Assembly: GCA_965153455.1 (NCBI GenBank)
Contig: OZ234497.1
Coordinates: forward strand, 248,001 to 312,000
Reading direction: 5' to 3'
Source of the DNA: Sphagnum compactum
Taxonomy: Eukaryota > Bryophyta > Sphagnopsida > Sphagnales
Length of the DNA stretch: 64,000 nucleotides
Shown here: one piece after another, positions 25,263 through 39,000 of the stretch
Layout of the letters: every line of letters starts with the position of its first letter
Numbering within the stretch: the first letter of the stretch is position 1
Translations under genes and position numbers: made by a program
The notes under the pieces: generated by a model
The model's input: the letters and a program-made list of their open reading frames with translations, nothing else
The model's database searches: none
What the model was told of the DNA's origin: nothing

Positions 25263-26023
25263 CTCCCGACCTCTCAATACCCTAAAAACCTCCGCTTTTG
25301 CACCATCTCCATCATGAGCTTCTCCCCCATTTCGTCGACAAAATCACCGGAAGCACAATTGACCATATGCAATTCCTTCTTGATCTTAAGCTGCCTCCCA
25401 CTGCGTAATTTCTCTCCACAAACTCCGACCTCGCCTCGGATTCGTATCACGAACTCGCAAAGCTCGCGAGACGCGACTCCCTCCTTCTTCTTCTTCTTCC
25501 TCGCCAGCAAAGCAGCTTCGTTCTTTCTTGTCACGTGTCCGCGACCAGGAACTCGTGCGCTTTCGGAAAACTCACTATGTGTGCTGACCACGGCGCTTTC
25601 GTGTGGGCTACAAACTACGAGAAACTACTACGACAATTTTGTTAGCGGCGAGAATCGAACTTGTGAGCTTCTGGAAATTCGCTATGTGAATTCATCACGG
25701 CGCTTTCGTGCGAGCCACAACGACAGCAACAACTGGTCGTTTGGAGAATTGTTTTTTTTTTAAAAGGGCCAAAAAACACCAACCAGACCACACATCACAC
25801 ATCTCTTGCTCTTGTGTGTTTTCTCTCTATTTATTTTTAATAACAAAAAGCCGTAAGTAAGAGGAAGAAGAAGTTTCTGTGGTTCTATGGCTTTTCTATT
25901 GCATGGGTGCCTAGAAAAATGAATTGTAAAAAGTTGGGGGATTTTTGCTTTTTCAAAAGTTGTCAGTGTAAGTACTTCTTAGGATCATTATACAGTTGTG
26001 GGTACTTCACTTAGGACACGTAT
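25263..26023 (-). promoter_or_regulatory. Leader and promoter of the receptor-kinase gene
   Basis: This lies upstream of the kinase ATG on the minus strand. It has pyrimidine-rich and GAA/TTC-rich stretches near 25487-25502, and an AT-rich patch near 25828-25845 that could serve as a TATA element. Plus-strand frames here are antisense by-products. Confidence 0.4.
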
Positions 26024-26042
26024 GGGGGGGTGGGGGGGGGGG
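26024..26042. repeat. G-rich homopolymer run
   Basis: Seven G, one T and eleven G in succession give a strong potential quadruplex. Such a run is also prone to sequencing or assembly error. Confidence 0.8.
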
Positions 26043-28017
26043 TAGGTGACCCTCTTTTCACATTATGTTCATTGTCCCCACAATCCCCTTTTTTTGGGGA
26101 TTTTTGTTTGGTTGCCTTCTAAAGGTAGTGATGGGCGGCAGCGCCTCCCCCCCGCCCTCCCCTACCCTACCATCACCACTATTAAACCCACTTGGTATAC
26201 TTGGTCCACTTTGGTAAACCTAGACTAGCTGGTGAAGCTGTTTTTGAAAGGGAATTGTTTTTTATACAAATACCACCTATATCTATACTTTGTGCAATCT
26301 GTACTAAATTATTGGCACACTTTTGATGCTTTGCTTGAGATAGGTGTCTTTGAAGTACAATGACCTTACAATGTTTGTTTGTATTGGGAGTGTAGAATCA
26401 TTTGCTCTTTGTTACTATGTACCAAAGGAGATATCAAGCAAGTTAGTGGTGCCTTTTGATGGGTGTGCCAAAATGGATTTGAAATATAAGTTGGTAGGAC
26501 TTTTTGTACAATAATGAACCTAATCAACCTCGGACTAAAAAACATCACCATTCCATGAGAAAAACATTAGTGGCAAGGGCTTTCTTTTCAACTTTTTATT
26601 ACAGAAAATTTGGCGAATTTCTCCATAAACATTTTGCAAAATTAGTCATATTTACACTAGAAAAAACACATTTATCCCAAAAATTCCCAAACTTTCATAG
26701 AAAAAACAACAGAATTTGTCCCACCCAAAATTCACTGCTTGCTAGCTTAGTGGTGGTGCCTTTGAAATTTTGATGTGCTAGCTGAAATGGATTTGAAACA
26801 TAAGTTTGCAGGAGTTTTGATACAATTTGGAGCCAACGTACGAGGTAAAAACACTTCACATTACATGCCACTAGCTTTAATTAGTCTCCTCATTCCTTGA
26901 GCAAGTGGCCCATTCCATGCATTTTCAGAAGACTTGGACGAAATAATTCTGAGTTATGAGAAGCGTTTTTTAAAAAAAAATTTGCAACTTGGGGAAATGT
27001 TTTTCAAAAAAAAAATTTAAAGGAAAAATTTGTGATATTTAGGGATTGTTTTTGCCATTTTTCGAAATAAAAATAATTGAATTAACCACATCTAGACCAA
27101 GGCACTTCCTAGTTTACCTCTTTTTAGGAGCACTTTTGTAAAAATGCTACAGCCCACCTAGCATAGTTGCCATTTAATATTAATTAATTGCTGGAGATCC
27201 TTGCCAGTGGACTTACTTGAGAAATTTGAACAAAAAAAACTCTGGTTATGAGTCATCATCATGGCTACCTTTGATTTCCTTGGTTTTGTTCAGGTGATAT
27301 CACTCTTTGTTAATTAGAAATAACGAGCGGGTGTAAGGACCAACATTTTCAATTGAAAATTGGGGCCTTGAAAGAGGTTTCCCACATATGCAGCACAGTG
27401 CCTTACGAATGGTTGCCTCAACCCCAAGTAAGCAAATGGATTTCACACAATAGAGGGGTTTTCTCGCACTGATATTGTCATGCACAATAAGTCTTCAGTC
27501 ACGTCCATACTTTTTGGCTTTGACAAGAAATAGGATGAAAATGTAATGCATGACTTTGGAAAATGGAAAGTTGACATTACATTCAATTAAGTTAGCAACT
27601 AAATGGGTACACATGGCTTCTGAAGAAATTTGATTTAAAAAAAAAGAAAGATTATGGAAGTATGCATGTGTTAGCCACTCTCACCCAAAAAAGTCTATAA
27701 ATGTGATGTTTGTGATGAAGGAAACTAATAAACAACAATTCTAAAGCTACATAGGTACATGCAGATGATGAGTGACATGAATTTTCTTAACTGAAATTAA
27801 CCAAGGCTTCTGTCTAGGGTATACCTATCTGAAAACGGTGATCCTGATGAAGCTCCTGATTAATTTCTTGTTTGTGCATTAATCTTTTACTAGATGCATG
27901 CCATGGATGTTTTGTGGAAGATTGGTTTGTCGTGAACAAAGTTGGCACAATGTCCTCAACATTGCATTTAATTTTGCTTATTCCATTTATGTAAAGAAGC
28001 TTGCATATTATGGCTCA
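26043..28017. other. AT-rich spacer, no gene recognised
   Basis: Only short, unrecognisable frames occur. Homopolymer A and T tracts are frequent. Confidence 0.5.
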
Positions 28018-28062
28018 TTTCATACCAATTCTACATGTGCCTCATGTAGAACTGGTATGAAA
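28018..28062. repeat. 20-bp near-perfect inverted repeat
   Basis: Arms TTTCATACCAATTCTACATG (28018-28037) and its complement (28043-28062) pair with one mismatch around a 5-nt spacer. The following 120 bp (GATACCAGGACCAGTATGG...) resemble a second locus near 51030-51075. Confidence 0.75.
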
Positions 28063-31000
28063 AGTTCAAAAAAAGTATTCAATACCATTACGTATGCCCT
28101 GGTATGGCAAAGAAAAAAAGACAGACTGATACCAGGACCAGTATGGTGTGTTCAAAAGTTGATACAAGTTTCCAACACTGAGATGAAACCCCAAATGCAT
28201 CAAGCTTTCTTCATTTTAGTTGAAAAGCCTTAAATTTAAAATGCTAGATATTAAACACTAAAACATATTGAAACTTTTCTTTTTGCGATCACTTCGGTAC
28301 TTGGACCTATGTAACAATCAATGGATCATTCATTAACTAGCTCTTTGTTATTTTACAACAACTTTCTTGGCATTGTTTTTTTTATAGAGATTTTTGTTTG
28401 TAGCCAAAGTGGCAATCATAGGAACATTTAGCCAAATCTGGCTGTAAACTAGATTTGAAGTACAAAACTCTAATCATCCTTCTATTTTTTGGCAACACAA
28501 TAAAATTCAAATGTAAAAATCTGGCAATTAAATTTATTTTTTTTCCCTTGCTTCTGGTGATTGAAAACCTCCAAAATCACTTCATTTTTCGTTTTTTCTA
28601 GTTTTTAATGTATCTTTTGGGCGATATTTTTCCAATAAAAAAGGCTTCTCACTCTATGGAACTCAAATATTTTGGCCCAACAAGTTGTTACCTACCTGTA
28701 ACCTAATGGAAACTTCATAGGAGAACAATGCCCCTGTGCTCTACTTACATGGCATGCCACATAAGTGCTTGAACCTGACTACACCAGTAAAAGTAAATGC
28801 ACATTTGTACTATCTTCATGTTGTTATGTGTTGTCATCACCATGTTTCTCCTTTTGAGCCTTTGCAACAAAATTTGGAAATGCATGGTTCATGAACTATT
28901 GGAAAGTAGCCATGTGTTAAAAGCACTCCCCATTTGGAATCTGCAATGGTCTTGGTCCAAAGTGCAAAAGAGCTTGTTTCTTCCGTTTCCTCTAGCATGA
29001 GGTTGTTGGTCTCTTGTGGAACGAATAATGCTTAACGAGAAGGTGATGATAAGTATTGTTGCTTTTTAGAGGTTTGATGGGGGGAGGGACCACTATTCTT
29101 GAAAGTTTGACCTTCGACATTCCTTTTTGAAATTAGCTCTTCAAACGGCTAATGCGATTGAGCATTGAACATTACTTGTTACAATTAGTTGTTTGGAGCG
29201 TGGTGACTGCACCCAATTACCTAATCACATAATGCACATACAATCGATTATGGCACTTTTTCACAAGCATGTACTCACTTATTCTTTGCAACCAAAGGTG
29301 ACAAACAAATGCTTTTTGTTCAGCCACCTTCGAAGGGATTGCATGGATTTGGAACTTCAAGTTTTGGCTTGGTGATTGAACTATGGTATTTGGAAGGTGT
29401 GGAAGTTGCATAAATTTCCTTGTCACTATTGATCAAGTGTCCCCTCCACAAATGAAATGTGACATTAGGAATCAAGTTCAAACAATTTAGAAGCATTGTC
29501 TTTTGCTTCCCCCAAGATAGGGCCCGTGCACTTGCCCAATCACAATGCTTAAAAGGTAAGGTGAGGGAGATACTAAAATGGTGCTGTCATAAAGAGTGCT
29601 TCTATGGATAACACCTATTGAAAATGTGTTGCAGCTTGGGTTTATGAATGAATAAGGTTAAGAAAGCTTCCAATGATACCTTATGAAATGCATGATGTGT
29701 ATACCTATCATGTATCATGTTCCAAAAAATAATAAGTCAAAGCCTTTGATCTCCATAATAAACCACCACCAAAATGAACCTACTAGCTAGCTACCTATTT
29801 TACTACACTTTACACTGACCTTGCAAGAACATATTTAAAATGCACATTTTAAGGTCATAAATTATAATGCATGTTAGAATTTGCAATCCGGATGGGTTTT
29901 GCCTAATACAAAATCACATTTAAGGTGCCCAATAAATCTTTGAATCTTTATGGTTTTTCCTTTGAGTGTTTGGGGCTAAAAATACATTCATGTTGCATGT
30001 GACGAAGTCCAGCTGCTGTAGGTGTTAAAATGAAACACCTTTATATCCTCGTCAAAATGCATGTAAGATTGTAAGCTTCTAACAATACTCTAGCAGTTGT
30101 TTTGCAGTCTTTTCATCTTTGAACTTTTGGCTTTAGGGAGGAAATGGACACCCACCAAAGCAGCTCATGAATAAACAACCACCGAATTTGTGCATGAATT
30201 GTTTGGTAGTTGATGTACTGAAAGATCATAAAGCTATGACGTTTGGAGGATAGGGGAATTTGTCAGCCCTTCCTGTATTTGCAAGAGAGAGAAAAAGGAA
30301 GGATTTTGACCCAATCCACAATCCCATTTGGATTTGATGAATAATTCTGTCATATCTGCACACAAGATGCTAGATAAGTTTATGCCATCAATCCGAATAT
30401 AACAATTTGACAACTGAGGCAAAAGTAGCCTTTCTTTATGACCTAGATTCACCTAAAAGCCAAATTAAAAAATTGCCTTCCAATGATTGATCATGAAAAT
30501 TAGAATAAAACCACTACACCTAATAAAATATAATATTAGTGGATTTAATTAAAGTATTCAAAAATAAATAAAATTTCACATGATTGGTCTCTTTGTTTCC
30601 CCAAAAAATTCATGTCATGGGTGCAATCATTTATTTGGCATTTAAGTTTAGGAGACCTTAAACCCTAAAAATCTGAAATTAGGTTTAGGTCACTCAACTG
30701 TTAGTGCAAAAAGGTGCAATTGGAGCAACATCATTTGGTTGCCTGTTTTGAGGCTTTATTTATTTCCCTCCTCTTTTGTACAGGTAAGTCCCCAAGCACA
30801 TCATTATCATTTTCCTTGGCCTTTTGTTCACCTTCCAGGTTTTGAAGTTTTGCATAAATAGAGAGATACCTGTAAATTGTCAGCAAACCATGCAAGACCT
30901 CAAAATAGCATCATCATGTATTCAAATGGCCTTTTTGTAATGCAGTTGTAACAAACTCTTGTGAGTAAGTTTATTCTGAATCTCTTTCTTTCTCAACAGA

Positions 31001-34000
31001 TTCCCCTACTTTTGTGGCACCATTCAACCGTTGTTCATCATGGGGAGGTATATGGAAGGGTGGTGGGAGGTGGGGGGCGGGGGTCTGGAGTGGACCTAGT
31101 CTCCTTGGGAAAGCCAACGAGCCCCAATGTCGAGTGTTGGGTTCACAAAGGAAAGTCCAAAAAACCTTTTCAATCATGCATCATACCGATTGATATGCGT
31201 TTTACATATTCTTCAATCAATCATGTGTATTGAACATGAAATGGCAAGTACGTGTTCTTTGCCACATCAAGCCCACATACATGATAGTACTAGTAGTGTC
31301 GGCCTATTACAGGCCAGAAGGGAAGAGGGGTTTCTAGTTTTACTCCCTTGCAAGTATAGAGTACATAGTATTACACATGAACAATGTTTTTGCCAATGCC
31401 ATGTCCAATGATTTGTTTTCATCTCTCCTCAACAATTCTTCGGTTAATTGTTTGCTTCAGGTATTGTTCACCTACTGTTCTTCAATGTTACCAATGAAAC
31501 CTCTTGTTTTGGTGTGAACCAGAAGTCAAAAGTGTACACTATTATCGGAAGAGTTGCTGTGACTTTTTTTAAGTATAAAATGTATTCAATTAATGTTTTT
31601 GTTCCTCTCTTTCATGTTTATTTGTTGAATTTCTTCGGTTGGAAAGCAAAGAATCAAAGAAAACTGGACAATAGGTAGTCTCTCTTTACGTGTCCCGCCT
31701 TATCCTCTTTTGGGAGAAAAAGAAAAATAATGGAAGAATTTTTATAACATTCAGAAAAGCTAAATGACCCTCAAGAAATGGATAAGTTTTCTAAGTTGAT
31801 GGGTGTGAGAAGTTGGTTCACCAAGTGAATCTCCACCCCCGCCTCCCCGAAAGGTAAGGACGGAAAAAAAAAAGAGATGGAAAATTTCAAATTTTGGATA
31901 CTTTCCTACAAGTCGCTCACAAAGCAAAGAAAATATTGGAAGTGAAATTCTCTTGCGAAATTATGTGTATGGGCTTACTAAAAAGAAATTTAATAAACAT
32001 TTTTTTTCATTTAAAATTCATTTAACATGTTGGTGAATCATCATAAATACAAGTTTTCATGTCATTTTGTAACATGAAATGTATTTTAATATATTTTTGA
32101 AGGCTCTGAAATGTATCAATTTCTTATATTCATTTTGACATGAGAGTGACACATTTAAAAAATTTATATTCATGAACAATTGATAAAAAACAAGCAATTG
32201 GTTGCATTGGGTCAATTTTAAAAAATAAGAAATTTAGAAAATTGATTATTCTAGGTCGCAAATACTCATTTACTTACCATATCTCATACAAAACAATGAG
32301 ATTATAGAACATTCTTTCCATTGAAATTAGGATTGCTATTTATCCTTCTCTTTTCACTCATCTTTATCACCACGTCTAAGGAATGTGAAATGATTTTACT
32401 TTTGCTTTGACAATTGCAATATTTTAGCAGTCCTTATGATTAAGATATGCACATACCAAACTTGTCTATTTTCATTAAAGGCGATTGATTTACGGTAGAG
32501 GGCTTGGGCTTGGGATTACACAAATCTAAAATCTGTCATTGGTCCAAACTATGAAGGCTGGTTAGTTTGAGTTTACGTTAGTGTAGTTTAAGGCTCAAGC
32601 CCAAGCAAATGACTTTGGATAAAAAAAACTTGTTGAAATTTCATGTGGATAGTTGTGGATGATGTTGCTTGAGCCCGTGGGGTATTTTTTTTCAGGTCTA
32701 TCTCAAAGAGGCAATAGCAAAGGCCCATGGGTTCCAAAATAATCTTAGTTATTGATTTATGATAATATTACTAATTTTTATAATTTTCTTGAAAGATAAT
32801 ATTGGAGGGAATTTTTTATGGTTGCCCTCACAAAATCGCTACTATTTGAAGCCTAAAACAACCATAAAATGGAATCATTTTTTATTTTTTAAAATTTTAA
32901 AAAATTTAAATGGGATGGAAATTTTGGTGCCCCCCTATCCCCTCTCATATAAATATCTAATTATGTTTAATTCTTTAAGTACAAACAATGTGCACTTCTC
33001 CATTTCATACCTTAAAACAATAGTTTTAATGTTCAACATTTGTTGAATCAACATACACAAACATCAATACATAGTCATCACAAAAAGTATTTGCTTCTTT
33101 TGCTGATCCATGATCTATGATTGTTTATGAAAGATGAAAAAAAAAAAAAGCAAAACAAATGGAACGAGAGAGAAAAGAAGAAATAGGAAATTAATTTTAA
33201 AAAATTAGGGCAAAAGCATTTCCAATTTTTTTTTAACGAAAATAAGATTTCATTAAAGAAATGGACATGGTCCATTCTTTTGGTCCAAATTGGGTTTACA
33301 CTGTGAACAAAGGCCCTTGAGCCATGGCCCATGGGTTTTCCCATGGTATCATCCAAGAAGTGGGTTCTAGTGTAAGCATGGCCCCTAAATGTGTGTGAAC
33401 AAAGGACCTCCAAACATTCATGGAATTCAATTCTTCATTTTTACAAGTCTCGAAAAAAGCAATGGAATTTCAAACCATCTTTGAAACCATATCTACGTGG
33501 AATGATTGACTTCTATCTTCGTAGGTTTGATATATTGTGGTAACCCAGATATGCACATACAAAACTCTTCTATTTCACGGGAGCTAAACATTATGTCAAC
33601 AAAGGACTCTCACTTACTTTGAGTCCATATCAATTGATGCCTTGCCTAATATGATTGTAGTTGTGGTTACTCGTTGTTGGGGGTGTACATCATATGTTAA
33701 CCATTCGGTATGTATGCACGAGAATTGGAATTTACATTGGTCAGGAACACCATATGCATGCATGTGGATAACGGCCCTCACTTTATCCTCCCTTAAGCCT
33801 GCCATTATGTAGAAGATGTAGTAAAGTTCAATGCGAGATACTCACATTCACTAACCTGAATTTGCACACATACAACGTCCAAACTAAGCCAAACAAACTT
33901 ACCCATGATAATTATGCATTGTATGGTCTGTTTTGATCTAAATTTTGACAATTAAAATTTGGATCTAGTCTTGCATGCACTCATTAATTTGCAATTTTCA

Positions 34001-35049
34001 AATATATATATTTCAAGGCATCATAACATAATAGAAAACGGAAAAGGAAACCACTCATCAAAAATTCACCCTTAATTTCACAATTCTTTGAAAATTTTTA
34101 TTGTCCAACTCTTGAGAATGTGACATTTAATATTATTGTTGGAGTAGGTAGGTGTTTGAAGAGTGAAAGTAGGGTAAATTAGACCAAAAAAAACCATCTC
34201 GTCTAATATTCAGTTTTTAAATATAGCAAATTTCAACATCAAACACAAGAAAATGGATACAAATCATTTTTGAATGTCATATGAAAATGTCTATGCTTGC
34301 ATTGAGTTTATAGCTAGTTGAACACAAAATTTGAAAAAAATTAATATAATAAAAATAAGTAACAAATACGCTTAAACAAATTGATGAATATCATTTTTTT
34401 TCATATTGTTACATTGGAAGTTTGATGTATTTTGATAAATATAAGAAATAAATGAAAATTTAGAAATATATTTTCTTGCACTATTAATTTAAAACTTTAA
34501 AAAATTTAATATTTCATCTACTTTCAATCAACTTTATAAATTGTGATTTTTGCTTATAATTCAATGAATTTTACTTATACATGTTTTAAACATTTGATTA
34601 TTAAATAAAATTATAAAAAAATTTAAAAAACATATTCATATTAAACATTGTTTCAAATAATAATTTTAAATTATATATATCATATTAAAAATAAAATAAT
34701 GATAAAATGAAAAAAAAATAGGTTGAACAATTATCTCATACCCCTAAATGTGATTGTGTGATGCATGTAGATCCCAAACTTTACAACAAATGTCCTTGGG
34801 CATTTTTCAAACAACGAAGCTCAATTCAGCTCCAATTTTACATTTCAAAAGATGCAAGCGTCCACTTATCTAAGCAAAGTGATGACAGTAGGGTTAGCCA
34901 CCTCCACCCTTGGCAAACCCCTTGACCACTCTCACTTCCGATTTGTTACTCACTACAGGTTGTTTAAACAATGATTTTTATTGTGGCATTGAACAGATCG
35001 TGCATGGCATAATGATGTTTGGTTGATTAAGTTTTAAAAATAAAGGGGA
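28063..35049. other. Long AT-rich spacer, no gene recognised
   Basis: I found no exon chain on either strand across this 7 kb. There are many poly-A/T tracts and short frames without family resemblance. A G-rich patch lies near 31060-31083. The stretch 34300-34720 is extremely AT-rich. Decayed mobile elements are likely but I cannot name them. Confidence 0.5.
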
Positions 35050-36090
35050 GTCATTTTCTATGATTCAATGATCATAAAAACAAATGCTTGACTTTGTTCT
35101 AGAGGAACAAATTCAATTGAGAATTTGAGGAATAGGAGCTGGTGGAAATATTGTGTGTTTTTGCTGATTCATTTTGTTACTTGCATTTTGTTGTTGTTGC
35201 ATTTGAAGAAGAGGAGAAGAAAGATCCCAAGTATTATCTCTTGTGCTCATTCCAAGCTCTTGCATTTTGTTGCTGTTGCTGCAAATTAAAGCGTGGCCTA
35301 TTTTCTTATGATTGAATTCTCATAACACACAAATGCTTGATGGAAGAAACATCAAGTGAAGAATTTATTCTAGATGAACAAATTTGAGAAAGAGGAGGAG
35401 ATGGTGGTGCTTAGGTGTGTTTTGCCTAATTTTGTTATTAATAATCCAAATTGTTGTTCTTGCATGTGAAGAAGAGAAGACTAAGATCCCATGGATTCTC
35501 TCTTGTGCTGTTTCCAAACTCCTGCATTTTGTTGCTGTTGTTGCAAATTCAATTGTGACCTATTTTGTTATGATTGAATGTACATAATAACAAATGCTCG
35601 ATGGAACAAATCATCAAGTAAAGAAAATTTTGTCCTAGAGATGAAGAGATTCAGTGAAGATTTTCAGGAAGAGGAGGAGGAGATGGTGGAGATTATGTGC
35701 ATGCTTTTGCCAAATTTTGTTATCATGCACTTTTGTTGTTGCTGCAGGTGAAGAAGAAGAAAAGAAGAAGATCCCATGGATTCTCTCTCAATGTGGTCAT
35801 TCCGAGCTTGTTACATTTGCTGGTAGTTGTTGCCTGTGAAGATGAGAAGAAAGAAGATCCCATGGATTCTCTAGTACTCATTTCACGCTCTTTGCATTTT
35901 GTTGGTGTTGCATGTGAAGAACAAAAGTAAAAGAAGAAGAAGAAGAAGAATCCATGGATTCTCTCTTCTGCTCATTCCAAACTCTTGCATTTTATTGGTG
36001 TTGTTGTTGCATGTGAAGAGTTGAAGAAGAAAAAGGAGAGAAGAATCCATGGTTTTTCTGGTGTGTCGTGCTCATTCTGAGCTCGTCCTG
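35050..36090 (+). repeat. Diverged tandem array with repeated small ORFs
   Basis: A core GATCCCATGGATTCTCTCTT recurs at about 35223 (diverged), 35485, 35770, 35856, 35948 and 36043. The spacings are 262, 285, 86, 92 and 95 bp, so long units give way to short ones. Plus-strand translation repeats a theme: a basic start with a WW pair, a hydrophobic stretch, then ACEEEK, KIPWILS and SKLLHFVAVV. The clearest ORFs are 35384-35587 (67 aa) and 35654-35839 (61 aa), each with its own ATG and alignable to each other. An earlier unit near 35120-35288 reads the same way without an ATG. The last copy runs into the 3' side of the LRK10L-type kinase gene on the other strand. Whether anything is translated is unknown. 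Confidence 0.75.
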
Positions 36091-36095
36091 GTTCT

Positions 36096-39000
36096 CTATC
36101 GAGCTTGTGGATTTGTCTGCAACCAAACAAGCAAACCCCCCCCCAATCTTGCACATCAATAAACCAAACCCTGATGTTGCCAGATGAAATCAATAGCTTT
36201 TTTGCATTCATGAGAGATTTTTTTTTTTTTTTTTTTTTTTTTGTGCAATCAATATCGAGCAATAAATAGACTTCGTGAAGTTCAGTGCATCTTCGAAGTT
36301 GATCGCAAAGTGAAGAAGAAGAAGAAGAAGAAGAAGAGATTGGAATAGACATAGCCGCTGAAACTTTGGTTGCAACCATTTTGTTTCTCTGGTTGTGTTG
36401 TAGTCGTGTTGTTGCAAAACCGATGATAAACTTCTGATAGCAGCGATGGTAGCAACTTACCAGATTTATTTCATGCCAGATTTGTGTGACGCTGCTGTGG
36501 TCTGGAGAGCTGTGGACGCTCTCCCAAACATCGTCCTCGGAAGTGAGGGAGTGGCGCCAGGGCGCGGCGGAGTTTTGCTGCTCCCTCTCTGTTGTGATCA
36601 AAGGTTTTGTGTCCTTGTTGTTGTTGCTGTTGTTGTACACACTGCCATACGAGATGTCGAGCTCGATGTATTCACCCTCTTTCAAGCTGCCGAACAGCCG
36701 GGTGTCGCTAGAAGCGTCGTGATTTGCGAGATTGGGAGGATCGGAACCATATCCATGTTCCCTGATCCTCCGGAGCTCGGCCAGAACCTCTTTCATGCAG
36801 GGTCTGTCGTCTTTCTCTGCCGCGAGGCAGCGGAAGGCCAGCTCCGCCACGCTGTTCACCATATCTCTGGTCTTCGTATCGTGAGTTCCAGATTCAATGT
36901 CGAAGTTCCTCTTTAGGTAAGGATCGATGATTTCGTCCAGCGTACCAGCTTGGATCTTGGCCACTGCAAAGGCAGCCAAATTGATCTCCCTGCGCTCGCG
37001 CGCCATGTCCACGGCTTTCTTCGCGGTGATGAGCTCCATCAGCACCACTCCGAAACTGTACACGTCGCTCTTGTCGGAGAGCTGGTAGCTTTGGTGGTAG
37101 TCCGGGTCCAGATAACCTGGTGTTCCTTGAGGAGCCGTCGAGATGTGCGTCATCTCGAAAGTCGTGATTGGCACCTGCAAAGTCAATAATCATTCCACCA
37201 TCAGCAACAGACAAGAGATTCTATACTTACAAATTGATCCTCGCTGAATCCTGGATTGCTCCCTTCGTCTCCAATTACACACCACATCATATATACTTTG
37301 CATTGCATGACATAGATGACTGGAGCGTGAATTCGAAGGAAAAATTCTCCGCTAGATATGTATAATTAAGACGATTGGTAAGAACTTCTAGCCTGCTGCA
37401 CGCACCAGTCTGGACAGTCCGAAGTCCGCGACCTTGGCTCGGAACTGCGAGTCCAAGAGGATGTTGGTAGTCTTGACGTCTCTATGGAAGATGGGTGGGT
37501 CGACGAGGCAGTGAAGATACATGAGCGCATCGGCAGTTTGAATTGCGACGTTGAGTCTGGTTTCCCATGGCAAAATGGATCCGGGGGACCCTTGTTTGCT
37601 GTGGAGGTGTTGAGCAAGGGAGCCATTGGGGACGAACTCGTAAACCAAGAGCGCATGGCGCTTCACCTCCACACTGCAACCCATTAACTTCACGAGATTA
37701 GGGTGTTGCACCTGCGACAGCACTGTGACCTCGTTGTGGAACTGCTGCAGACCCTGTCTTCCGTCTTGGTTTAGCTTCTTCACGGCGATCAACCGGCCAT
37801 CCGCGAGCTGCCCCTTGTAAACAGTACCGAAGCCTCCCCCGCCCAATTCCATGGCTGCGCTAAAGCCGTTTGTGGCGTGGTCGAGCTCCTGGTAAGAGAA
37901 GAAGCGCGGCAATCTCTCAGCGCCTGAATCTGTGGATAAGTTATTGTTGTACTCATAGCTCGGCGCTTGTGCGGATTGCACCTGTGCGCTCTTCGACATG
38001 AAGACAGGCTTGATCCTGTCAGACCTTCGGAAACAACAACAGAGCAGAAAAATAACCACGGAGACGCCCAACACGCCCCCGACCACTCCTCCTGCACAAC
38101 AAAAACATCGCGTCATGAGAAAAAAAAACACAGCGCCTCTAGATTCAAGGAACCATGTCCCTCTCCTGAGAAACGAAACGGGACTAGACCCTGAACAACC
38201 AACAATGGAGAATTTTTTTTCAAACGACCACCATCTTCATCACTCTTCTTGCTCCAAATCCTCAGCGCTTCACAACCCAGGGGCCATTCAAGCAATTACC
38301 AGTGATGGCAGCAGTCTGCTTCTTCGAACTTCGTCCTGAAACAATTGGTCCTGAAGCAATTGGTCCTGAAACAATAGAAATCAGCAACCCCACGAAATTC
38401 AGATCACATGCGAGAAACCAATTTGGCAGATTCTTCTACAGCACGAGATCCCACTACAATAGCTTCTTTCGAAATTTTACCTGGTGCCCACTGAAGTGTA
38501 GTTGAAGTGATGTCGAAATTCGGTGATGGATTCGGCAAGCTTGGATCAGCGAGTGTGTAGGTGTCGTTCCAGTCGCCGTAAATCTGGCACGAGTTGAATG
38601 TGCTTGCGTCGTAGCTTGTCGACTGGATTTGCTGTAAGCAGCAGAAGCCCTGTGGCATCTGAGAAGGATTTGCTCCACAGGTTCCACAGTTGTTGTAATT
38701 CATCACACAGGAGTCATCAGTTGACAACATGGCTCCTGATTCAGATATATTCACGTTGCAGTGAAGGAGGAGTCGGTTACTCAGGGAGAAACTCGTCAGG
38801 AATGCATCAATCGAGTTGAAGGGAGTAGAGCAATCAAACGCTTGGCTGACACCGATTACAAGAGTTCGCGAAGTGTAATTGATGTTCTGAACTGGGTAAC
38901 GCTGCAATATAGCGGTGCTGTTCTTCACGATGAGGTTGAGTGTTTGATCACAGGACAGCGACAAAGACGAAGCAACTTTAAAAACACAGTCATCGCTCGC

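Noticed and set aside
25068-25763. 231-codon plus-strand ORF
   Set aside because: Antisense to the kinase N-terminus and leader; Thr/Asn repeats reflect the Gly/Ser/Val-coding repeats on the other strand.
35050-36090. CRISPR-like array
   Set aside because: Units are diverged, irregular in length, lack uniform spacers, and the context is a plant nuclear genome.
36446-36916. 156-codon plus-strand ORF
   Set aside because: Antisense shadow of the LRK10L-type kinase exon 3.
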